A stretch of DNA of 64,000 nucleotides, taken from positions 434,001 through 498,000 of the forward strand of contig NZ_QUBQ01000002.1 of NCBI RefSeq assembly GCF_003388735.1, written 5' to 3'. Positions 1 to 7,692 of the stretch are shown in pieces (within the stretch, counting starts at the first letter, position 1; the number at the start of each line of letters is the position of its first letter). A program made the translations under genes and the position numbers. The DNA is from Paenibacillus paeoniae. Its GTDB lineage: Bacteria; Bacillota; Bacilli; Paenibacillales; Paenibacillaceae. A model generated the notes under the pieces. That model did not search any database and had not been told where the DNA came from. It worked only from the letters and a program-made list of their open reading frames with translations.

Positions 1-260
1 GGACTCGCTACATCGCCAAAGAACTTGCACCTCGACAAATTCGGGTCAACGCAATTTCGCCTGGTCCTACGCACAGCAATTTTGGTGATGGAGTATTCGA
101 TAAACATCCTGAATTCATTCAGCCGCTGGCTGAGCAATCTGTATTTGGACGAATCGGCCAACCCGAAGATATGGCGAAGGTCATTGTGAACGTATTATCC
201 GACGATTTCAGCTGGGTTACAGCACAGGACATTGAAGTGTCTGGCGGACATTTGCTGTAA
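1..260 (+). CDS. SDR-family oxidoreductase, C-terminal part
   Basis: The reading frame is open from the left edge of the window and ends at TAA 258-260; the start lies outside. The visible 85 residues carry the C-terminal hallmarks of classical short-chain dehydrogenases: 'IRVNAISPGPTHSNF' (the NxxxPG segment after the catalytic YxxxK), then 'GRIGQPEDMAKVIVNVLSD' and a final 'GGHLL', the usual end of these NAD(P)-dependent Rossmann enzymes. The catalytic Tyr is off the window; a 'YIAKELAPR' segment follows it. Substrate cannot be told. A hairpin terminator follows 33 bases after the stop, so this is the last gene of its transcript. Confidence 0.9.
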   Translation, partial: TRYIAKELAPRQIRVNAISPGPTHSNFGDGVFDKHPEFIQPLAEQSVFGRIGQPEDMAKVIVNVLSDDFSWVTAQDIEVSGGHLL

Positions 261-293
261 GAACTCGGTATTCCCCATGTGAATTAACCTAAA

Positions 294-333
294 AAATAGC
301 GGCTTACGGGAACTGATCCCTAGGCCGCTATTT
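294..333 (+). terminator. Rho-independent terminator of the SDR gene
   Basis: Perfect 10-bp stem AAATAGCGGC / GCCGCTATTT around a 20-base loop, preceded by A-rich and followed by T-rich sequence, so it could work in both directions. Confidence 0.8.
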
Positions 334-340
334 GTTCATT

Positions 341-669
341 ATGACGCCGAAGGTGACGTCTTGCTTCAAAGATATTTCCTATAATTTTTCGGGGGCTCCA
401 TAACTAACCTATAGTTTTTCCTTTTCTCCAAATAGCCTCGCAGTAACAATGGTCTGCTGATTAAATGACTCAGGCCATTTCCAAAGTATCTGCCCTAACT
501 CAAGAACAGCGGGTTGATTCGCTAACGAATATCATTAGTTTCTTTAGTTGTCCTTTCCCTTTTAACTTCTACTGCTCACGTCCCCTTCTTTAGATTCCAT
601 TTTTTTATATTTTTGAAATTAATAGAAACTAAAAAGGAACTGGAAGCGTTTAACATGTGAATTGACTAA
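341..669. other. AT-rich intergenic stretch, nothing recognised
   Basis: No reading frame with a ribosome binding site, no hairpin of terminator quality and no repeat was found here. Confidence 0.5.
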
Positions 670-840
670 AGTACAACAGACACTGCCCCCAGTCAAAATG
701 GTAGCAATACCATCACTACTGGTTATGAGGGTTTTACTACTTTTTGGGGAATAGTATATGCTTATAATTCAAGGATAGATGGTCTTGTTATCGAGCATTT
801 GAGTCATTTATTAGATGGTAGAATAAAAGGAGGGTTATAA
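670..840 (+). pseudogene. Headless open frame, probable gene remnant
   Basis: A frame of 56 codons without a usable start runs from just after an in-frame TAA (667-669) to TAA 838-840. It reads like protein ('ITTGYEGFTTFWGIVYAYNS', then 'DGLVIEHLSHLLDGR') and stops only 3 bases before the ATG of the lipoprotein at 844, sharing its ribosome binding site region. It may be the 3' end of a decayed upstream partner gene. I do not recognise the family; coding status is an inference from amino-acid texture only. Confidence 0.35.
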
Positions 841-843
841 ATT

Positions 844-1485
844 ATGAAAAAAGTAAGTGGAATAATTCTTATCATACTTATTATGTTAATTGCAGTCGCT
901 TGCGGAATAGACAAAAATAAAAACGTAATTGATAAAAATAAAAACGTAATTGATAAAAATGTTGTTTCTACTGATGTAAGTATTCTAAAACGGGATAAAC
1001 ACTCTTTAGTAGAAATAGCAGATGTGATAATTAGAGGAACAGTCACATCACAAGAAGTACAAACGGATTATATGGGTTTCCCGGCAACAGATACATTCAT
1101 TCAAGTAACTCAGGTATACAAAGGTAAGCCAGAAGTGCAAGTCGAGGTTCGGACTATTGGCGGAGAAACAAACGATACAATTCTTAGTATTGATTCACAT
1201 TCTATACCCAGCTTCAAAATGGGTGAGGACGTTATCGTTTTCTTAACTAGCCAAAAAGGAACACGCCCTGACAGGGATGATTTTGGCTATTATGTAGTAG
1301 GTCAAGCACAAGGCAAGTTTTCAATAAATAATAACAAGTCAATAGAAAGTGAATCAAATAATGAATATGGATTTAAACTTAATAAAATAAATAAACAAAT
1401 CAAGGAGATCATGAAAGAAAATGAAAAGAATCCACCACAAAGGGATTATCGTCTAGAAGATGAACCAGACTTTCTTACAGATTAA
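844..1485 (+). CDS. Small lipoprotein of unknown function
   Basis: 213 residues. An N-terminal hydrophobic segment ends in a lipobox (AVAC, Cys20-21 region), so the mature protein should be lipid-anchored on the outer face of the membrane. Directly after the Cys comes a low-complexity run in which 'DKNKNVI' occurs twice and then a truncated third time; it is a near-perfect 21-bp DNA repeat. The folded part (about residues 50-175) contains 'IADVIIRGTVTSQEVQTDY' and 'GEDVIVFLTSQKG', a beta-rich pattern seen in short extracellular Firmicute lipoproteins, with no catalytic motif I can name. The start ATG follows a strong AGGAGGG. A terminator hairpin at 1510-1538 closes the unit. Confidence 0.75.
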   Translation: MKKVSGIILIILIMLIAVACGIDKNKNVIDKNKNVIDKNVVSTDVSILKRDKHSLVEIADVIIRGTVTSQEVQTDYMGFPATDTFIQVTQVYKGKPEVQVEVRTIGGETNDTILSIDSHSIPSFKMGEDVIVFLTSQKGTRPDRDDFGYYVVGQAQGKFSINNNKSIESESNNEYGFKLNKINKQIKEIMKENEKNPPQRDYRLEDEPDFLTD

Positions 1486-1509
1486 CTCCCTCTTTAATTA
1501 AAGGTTTGA

Positions 1510-1538
1510 AGCCCGCTAAACCTAATGGTTGGCGGGCT
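1510..1538 (+). terminator. Rho-independent terminator after the lipoprotein
   Basis: Stem AGCCCGC / GCGGGCT with an inner AACC / GGTT stem, followed by TATTATTT. Confidence 0.8.
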
Positions 1539-1701
1539 ATTATTTAATTAGGGTAAACAAGGTAACGGTATCTGATCAGCTTATTGAAACGTTGATTTAC
1601 TGTTAACTTCGTCCGGCATGTATCAACCTTCCTCGAAAAAGCAAGGGTTACCCTGAGGCAGTTTGGTGAACCACCTTCAGTGTAACCCGCCATTAGTTAA
1701 A

Positions 1702-1971
1702 CTATTTATTCTGTTGCTCCAACATTCTCAACAGAATGGTTGCTGCTTCAGCTCTGGTTGCTTTCGCATCAGAATCAAATCTATTTGCTACTTGTCTTTG
1801 CATAATGCCAAGCCTCTTCATTGCCGCCGCCACACCTTTCGCCCATGACGGGATGTTCTTTTCGTCTGTAAAGCCGGTTGGCTCATTCTCTTCGATCGTC
1901 AACTTTAGCGCATACGCGATCATCACTGCCATCTCTGCGCGCGTTATTTCTGCATCTGGACGAAATGAGGG
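1702..1971 (-). pseudogene. SLH-domain relic (C-terminal part of an S-layer homology protein)
   Basis: The minus frame reads 'PSFRPDAEITRAEMAVMIAY', then 'GVAAAMKRLGIMQ', 'DSDAKATRAEAATILLRMLE' and ends at 1702. These are one full and one partial SLH repeat (the TRAE motifs bind pyruvylated cell-wall polymer). An in-frame TAG at 1972-1974 sits directly upstream of the first SLH motif and no signal peptide or partner domain precedes it, so only the tail of a once larger gene survives. An internal ATG at 1932 exists but has no purpose-built ribosome binding site. An intact SLH protein is encoded at 2933-7177. Confidence 0.6.
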
Positions 1972-2153
1972 CTAGGCTTTTATTAGATATTGACGCGCTT
2001 TAAGCGTCCCGTTATTCGTCAATACGATTTATTGACACTACGCACTTCACATGTGTGGATAAGCAAAGTTAACGCAAATAATCAACGAGGGATGCCTTAT
2101 CCGCTCCTGTTTTGTCGCTGCTCAACTGGAGCTTATTAACCATTCACTGGCAG

Positions 2154-2567
2154 TTACGCCCCATCTGACCTCAGCGAGGCATACTTGCTCGATCGAATGA
2201 ACTCGCGATGGGCTTCCTGAATCGAGTTCACGCGCATCAACTGCTCCTCGGAACCACCATGCTTCAGTTGCCCAGCAATCTGCATCAGCTTGAAGGTTTT
2301 GTAATAACTCGCATCCGCTTTGCTCCGACTTTGCTGCAATGCGTCTTTATACGCTTGGCGTTCCATCGAGAGGCTGATTGCTTGATTATATAAAGTAGAA
2401 TCCTTTCGCTGCAAGTAGTCCATTTCGTCGGTGCGCAGCATCTTTCCCTGTATGAGTATATTTCGAATAGATGCCAAACGCGTCTGATCATTCGTCGCAT
2501 GAGCGTCCTTGCCTTGCTGCCTCGCTTTGAAATAATCACTGACCAGCTGCACAGATTTTACATTCAC
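2154..2567 (-). CDS. Hypothetical helical protein
   Basis: 137 residues, mostly charged and predicted helical, no signal peptide or membrane span. ATG 2567 is preceded by AGGGGG at a proper distance, which supports the start. Segments such as 'RLASIRNILIQGKMLRTDEM' and 'YYKTFKLMQIAGQLKHGGSE' show heptad-like spacing. It stands alone between an SLH relic and the large SLH protein. I do not recognise the family and assign no role. Confidence 0.6.
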   Translation of the reverse strand: MNVKSVQLVSDYFKARQQGKDAHATNDQTRLASIRNILIQGKMLRTDEMDYLQRKDSTLYNQAISLSMERQAYKDALQQSRSKADASYYKTFKLMQIAGQLKHGGSEEQLMRVNSIQEAHREFIRSSKYASLRSDGA

Positions 2568-2932
2568 GCCATTTCCCCCTAATTACAAATATCGTCATAT
2601 GCAACGATGCCTTGGCCCAAGCACACAGCTGCTTCTGCCGTCTCCCACGACAGCTAACTCTTCTTCGTCAAAAACCTACAAATATTACTTCTAATTTATC
2701 ATGATGGATTGCTCCATATATGAAATGTAAAGAAAACTTTATGTCCGCGCCAATAGGAATGAAAGCTAACTCTATGAAAAGAATAAATTATGAAGTATAG
2801 TAATTAAGGATATGTCGAAATATGGTTAAAATTGTGTTAATTTTGCGAATTAACTCTATGCAGGAAGAAAAAAGATGACCACTTCATACGAATCATTGAA
2901 AATATTTCTAATACGGAAAGGAAGAACATGTG
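2568..2932. other. Intergenic region, likely divergent promoters
   Basis: AT-rich spacer between two divergently read genes (minus at 2567, plus at 2933). It should hold promoters for both, but I see no convincing -35/-10 pair. The only clear signal is the AAAGGAAG ribosome binding site at 2917-2923 for the SLH protein. Confidence 0.4.
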
Positions 2933-5900
2933 ATGGGCAAAAAGTTTGTTTCCAGAGGAAGCATGCTACTCGTAATCTTCTGTATGGCAATTATCGTATT
3001 TTTAAATAGTCAAAGCGTAGCTTCAGCTAACATACCTCCAACACCTATCTTTGCATCTGAAGATACAACGATCATTTACGAGGGTATTAATGCTAGCTTG
3101 ATTTATGAGAATGGAGATCTCGGATATCTGGATGTTGGCTATCGGGGAACATTTGGTGTTCCTGTGGAGGCTCAAGTATTGCTTAAGTATGATTTACCGC
3201 CAATCCCTGCAGGATACGAGATTGAAACGGCCAGTCTATATATTCCTGTATCAGGCGGCAATTTACAACCAACAACTAATTTTTCGCTAAAGATTTCTAC
3301 GAGCACCAATCATAGCTGGACCCAGGATAGCAATATAACTTCGCCGCCAGCTCCAACTTCGGGTTCTACACAAACAAGAATATTAGCCAATAATGCCCCC
3401 CTACTAAAACCTACGCTAGCTCCCTTTAATTTTACCAGCTACATAGTAGATGAATCCTTGAAGGCTAATCCTAAAGCAACCTTTATTTTATCGGGAATGA
3501 ATGCTCAAGAAGCGGCTAGTAATGGAATCAACAATCTTGAACATTATATTCAGATGACCGAAACGAATGTAGGCAATGGTACTTTGGGTCCGTATTTAAT
3601 TATTTCGTATTCACAACTCCCTACTATTGAAATAACAGGCGTGACGGACGGCGGTCTTTACAACACGAATGTTACGCCTCAATTTAATGCAGGAACAGCA
3701 ACATTAAATGGTAGTCCTTTTGTAAGCGGAACGGCAGTCTCCAGTGAAGGCGCCTATACGTTAACCGTCACGGCTGGCAGCCAACAAAAAACCGTACAAT
3801 TTCGAATAGATAAGACTCCCCCGACAGGGACGATCATTGTAAATCTAGGCAACCAATACACGAATAGTTCGGCTGTATCTATTTCAATAAGTCCAGATGC
3901 CGGAGTAACTGATATCACGCATATCCAATATTCGGTTAACGGAAACCCATTTACACAGATGCCTTATGTACCAAGCTTTATGCTATCAATAGGAAATAAT
4001 GATGGAGATAAAGTTTTAAAATTTAAGTTAGTTGATGGTGCAGGGAACGCATCCATTGAATATGAAAGAACTATAACACGGGATACCGAAGTGCCAACAG
4101 GCTCTATTGTTATTAATAATGGCAACGTGTATACAACTACTTCTGGAGTAACGCTTAATCTATCTTTAGGCAACGGTGTAACAGATGTGGTAGGGGTACA
4201 ATTTTCTGATAACAATAGTTCTTGGTCAGGAGTTGAAGCCTTTAGTCCCATAAAAAGCTATACGTTACCAGTAGGAGATGGAAATAAAACGGTGTATGTA
4301 CGTTTAATCGATCGAGCAGATAATATTACCATAATACAAGACAGTATTATTTTGGATACAACAGTGCCAACTGGTACGGTCGTTGTGAATAATGGTAGTG
4401 ATTATACAAATAATGCCAACGTATACGTTAATATAACACCAGATGCTGGTGTAACGGATATAGCGAGTATTCGCTACAGTATCAACGGAGGATTACCAAC
4501 TACAATTGCGTATACAAGCAGTTTTACCATCCATGTAGGCAGCACAGATGGACTGAAGGCAATTACTCTTCAACTCATTGACAATGCAGGTAATGAATCG
4601 CCTGTATACAACTCAAATGTGACGTTAGATACGGAACCGCCAACAGGAACAGTGGCGATTAATGGAGGAGCTACTTATGCAACAGACCAAGAAGTGACGC
4701 TTGATTTCACTTTAGGAGCAGATGTAACGGATGTGGTAAGCGTACAGTTCTCCAATGATAACCTTACGTGGTCATCTGAACAGGCCTATAGCGCAAGCAT
4801 GAGCTACACGCTGCCGGCAGGCGATGGCAACAAGACGGTTTATGTTCGTTTCATTGACCGGGCAGGAAATACGGGCACGGCTCAAGCAAGTATTGTACTG
4901 GACACGACAGCGCCGACAGGTACGATAACGCTTTTAACACCAAGTATAACGAATTCACTTCACGTATCATTTACGGTATCAAGCAGTAATGCCGATTATA
5001 TGGAGTTTGGTGAGACAGGTCTAGCTTACGGTGCTTTAGCAGCCTATAGCGCTAGTCCACAGTCGTATACGCTGCAGGAAACAGTGGATGGCGTGAAAAC
5101 TTTACAGGTTCGTTTATCTGACCTGGCAGGGAATACAACCGTGCTTACGTTGGACGTAACGCTTGATCGCACGCTTCCAACAGGTGCGGTGTCCGTCAAT
5201 AATGGCAATGCCTACACGATTGATTCGAATGTTATCGTGGATATAACGCCAGATGCAGGCGTAACGGATATTGCAAATATTCGCTATAGCATCAACGGAG
5301 GAACAGCAACGACAATTGCTTATACGAGCAGTTTCCAGATAGACGTAGGTAGCACAGATGGATTGAAGGCAATTACCATTCGTCTCATTGATCATGCAGG
5401 CAATGAATCCCCTGTATACAGCTCAAATGTGACGTTAGATACGGAACCGCCAACAGGAACAGTGGCGATTAATGGAGGAGCTACTTATGCAACAGACCAA
5501 GAAGTGACGCTTGATTTCACTTTAGGAGCAGGTGTAACGGATGTGGTAAGCGTACAGTTCTCCAATGATAACCTTACGTGGTCATCTGAACAGGCCTTTA
5601 GCGCAAGCATGAGCTATACGCTGCCGGCAGGCGATGGCAACAAGGCGGTTTATGTTCGTTTCATTGACCGGGCAGGAAATACAGGTTTGGATCAATCAAG
5701 TATAACACTGGACAACACTGCGCCAATCGTTACGGGCGTAGCGGATGGAGAGAGCTATGGCTCCTTGCGAACAATTGCCTTTAATGAAGGGACAGCAACA
5801 TTAAACGGCAACGTTTTTATAAACGGCTCGACTGTGAGCGCCGAGGGCTCCTATGTGCTTATCGTTACGGATGAAGCAGGTAATTCAATCACCATTACGT

Positions 5901-7177
5901 TCAGTATCTTCAAATATCGAGTAAGCTACGACGGAAATGGAGCTACGGAAGGGCTTGTACCCGTTGATATTCAAACTTATGAAACCGGGAATACCGTTTC
6001 AGTCGTTAATCATATAGGAAGTCTCGTAAAGACTGGATTTACGTTTATTGGTTGGAATACTGAAGCAGATGGAAGCGGGACAAGCTATGTCGCCAATGAT
6101 ACTTTTACGATAAGCACAGTTAATGTCACGCTGTATGCAACCTGGGAAATGAATCATTATACAGTGTCTTTTGAGTCCGATGGAGGAAATGTCGTGGCAA
6201 ATCAGACGAAATCATACAATGAATGGGCAACAGAGCCTGATGTACCAACGAAGTCGGGATTTACATTTGGTGGCTGGTATAAAGAAATTACATTAACAAA
6301 CCAATGGAGCTTCGACAATGATCGGGTCACGGCGAATACGACGTTGTATGCAAAGTGGACTGCGAATAATTCCTCTGGGGGCTATGTGCCACCGCCAATA
6401 CTTCGTTATACGGTACATTTTGAAACAAATGGCGCGGACGTTATAGGCAGTCTCGTTATTGTGAATGATTCAAAGTTAACGGAGCTTCCAACACCAGTTA
6501 AGGAAGGATTTATTTTTGGAGGCTGGTATCACGATACAGCATTGACCCAAAAGTGGGATTATGAAAAGGATCGTGTGACAACAAACACCACATTGTATGC
6601 GAAATGGATTGCAGTCATGACACCAGATCCGAAGCCGGTTGTGAAATTTAAAGACATCTCGGGACATTGGGCACAAGAAATGATTGAGGAATTGGCTAGT
6701 CAAGGTATCATAACGGGGTACGCAGATGGCTCGTTTAAACCGAATGAATCCATTCAGCGACAACATATGGCTCTGATATTCATGCGTGCTTTCGAGCTCG
6801 AGCCCGTACGTGAATTGGAATCGTTCTCTGATGTATCGCCTAACCATGCGAATTATGAAGCCATCGCGTTACTGCAGCAAGCCGGAATCGTAGATGGAAC
6901 AAATGGCAGATTTAATCCAAGCGAACCCGTAACACGGGCGCAGATGGCAAAAATTGTGGCGCTTGCCCTTAAGATCGAGTTAAGCGGAACAAGTCCATTC
7001 CAAGACGTGCCATCTACGCATTGGAGCTATGCTTATGTCGCTGCATTAGCAGAACTAGAGATTTTACTAGGCGATAACGGCAAATTCAACCCGGATGAAC
7101 CCGTTACGCGCGCGCAGTTTGTCGCAATGATGTACAGGGCATTGCAGCTAAAGCAAGAAGTCGCACAAGAGGTTTAG
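2933..7177 (+). CDS. Large secreted SLH protein with Ig-like and InlB-type repeats
   Basis: About 1414 residues. ATG 2933 is chosen over GTG 2930 because AAAGGAAG lies 9 bases upstream. A signal peptide ends near residue 33 (VASA). Residues about 35-230 form a beta-rich domain ('ASLYIPVSGGN', 'ATFILSG') resembling DNRLRE/CBM96-type carbohydrate-binding modules. Nine Ig-like units follow (about 235-995); seven are of about 90 residues, most opening with a 'PTGT/PTGS' motif and ending 'DxAGN'. Three InlB B-type repeats ('GFTFGGWYKE', 'TTLYAKW') span about 996-1225. Three SLH domains ('FKDISGHWA', 'FSDVSPNHA', 'FQDVPSTHW') close the protein and should tether it to cell-wall polymer. The architecture suggests a surface adhesin or a scaffold for glycan binding; no catalytic domain is visible. 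No obvious terminator follows. Confidence 0.9.
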   Translation: MGKKFVSRGSMLLVIFCMAIIVFLNSQSVASANIPPTPIFASEDTTIIYEGINASLIYENGDLGYLDVGYRGTFGVPVEAQVLLKYDLPPIPAGYEIETASLYIPVSGGNLQPTTNFSLKISTSTNHSWTQDSNITSPPAPTSGSTQTRILANNAPLLKPTLAPFNFTSYIVDESLKANPKATFILSGMNAQEAASNGINNLEHYIQMTETNVGNGTLGPYLIISYSQLPTIEITGVTDGGLYNTNVTPQFNAGTATLNGSPFVSGTAVSSEGAYTLTVTAGSQQKTVQFRIDKTPPTGTIIVNLGNQYTNSSAVSISISPDAGVTDITHIQYSVNGNPFTQMPYVPSFMLSIGNNDGDKVLKFKLVDGAGNASIEYERTITRDTEVPTGSIVINNGNVYTTTSGVTLNLSLGNGVTDVVGVQFSDNNSSWSGVEAFSPIKSYTLPVGDGNKTVYVRLIDRADNITIIQDSIILDTTVPTGTVVVNNGSDYTNNANVYVNITPDAGVTDIASIRYSINGGLPTTIAYTSSFTIHVGSTDGLKAITLQLIDNAGNESPVYNSNVTLDTEPPTGTVAINGGATYATDQEVTLDFTLGADVTDVVSVQFSNDNLTWSSEQAYSASMSYTLPAGDGNKTVYVRFIDRAGNTGTAQASIVLDTTAPTGTITLLTPSITNSLHVSFTVSSSNADYMEFGETGLAYGALAAYSASPQSYTLQETVDGVKTLQVRLSDLAGNTTVLTLDVTLDRTLPTGAVSVNNGNAYTIDSNVIVDITPDAGVTDIANIRYSINGGTATTIAYTSSFQIDVGSTDGLKAITIRLIDHAGNESPVYSSNVTLDTEPPTGTVAINGGATYATDQEVTLDFTLGAGVTDVVSVQFSNDNLTWSSEQAFSASMSYTLPAGDGNKAVYVRFIDRAGNTGLDQSSITLDNTAPIVTGVADGESYGSLRTIAFNEGTATLNGNVFINGSTVSAEGSYVLIVTDEAGNSITITFSIFKYRVSYDGNGATEGLVPVDIQTYETGNTVSVVNHIGSLVKTGFTFIGWNTEADGSGTSYVANDTFTISTVNVTLYATWEMNHYTVSFESDGGNVVANQTKSYNEWATEPDVPTKSGFTFGGWYKEITLTNQWSFDNDRVTANTTLYAKWTANNSSGGYVPPPILRYTVHFETNGADVIGSLVIVNDSKLTELPTPVKEGFIFGGWYHDTALTQKWDYEKDRVTTNTTLYAKWIAVMTPDPKPVVKFKDISGHWAQEMIEELASQGIITGYADGSFKPNESIQRQHMALIFMRAFELEPVRELESFSDVSPNHANYEAIALLQQAGIVDGTNGRFNPSEPVTRAQMAKIVALALKIELSGTSPFQDVPSTHWSYAYVAALAELEILLGDNGKFNPDEPVTRAQFVAMMYRALQLKQEVAQEV
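4613..5682 (+). repeat. Internal 810-bp-offset duplication inside the SLH gene
   Basis: The 260 bases at 4613-4872 recur almost base for base at 5423-5682; differences include GATGTA/GGTGTA, CTAT/CTTT and ACG/GCG. The units just ahead (about 4370-4612 and 5180-5422) are also alike but more diverged. The offset of 810 bp equals 270 codons, i.e. three Ig-like units, so reading frame is kept. This points to a recent in-frame duplication or gene conversion. Confidence 0.9.
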
Positions 7178-7692
7178 TAAGCCGGTTTGATCAAGGATCT
7201 TTCATTTCGACCATAACGACATGAATTCAAAAATAGGGGCTGTCCGGAAAGTACCAAAATAAAAGGGCTGGGCGAGGAATTGCTTTTTCTAGATGCCTTA
7301 AAGTTTTATTCTCCTATATGCGAATAACTGGGATACCACAGAGATGATTATAAAGGAAGTAACAGCAACAAAGACAGTGGCATCTTTCCGTGTGTTATCC
7401 ATAGTGTTGACACTTTCGTCATATGCTTTTTAAACAATAAAAATCCGTCTATGATAAGAGTGATTAATTATTAACTATCGTTCTTCATTACATCAGCTTC
7501 GCAATAAGAGGATGTTCCAGGAGTCTGTCCGACGAAAACCGCAACTTGTATAACTCACGCATCATTCGCAAGCAGCACCGTCGGACAGACGCCTTGGGTA
7601 TTCACTTATATCGAATTCATATGCAAGGAAATCAATAGATAGGTATCTGAAAGCGACTGTGCGATATAATCCGTTTGATCTGAGCGAATCCA
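7178..7692. other. Intergenic region between convergent genes, decayed
   Basis: Holds the 12-bp inverted repeat described separately and a GGGGCTGTCCGG motif at about 7229-7240 that resembles its arm (GTCTGTCCGACG), perhaps remains of an insertion element. A frame around 7324-7433 reads like protein but has no start. No intact gene. Confidence 0.4.
7523..7590. repeat. 12-bp perfect inverted repeat with 44-base loop
   Basis: GTCTGTCCGACG (7523-7534) and CGTCGGACAGAC (7579-7590) are exact reverse complements. It lies about 100 bases past the 3' end of the minus-strand lipoprotein. It lacks a T-run, so it is not a classical terminator; a mobile-element end or a structured 3' UTR is possible. 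Confidence 0.6.
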
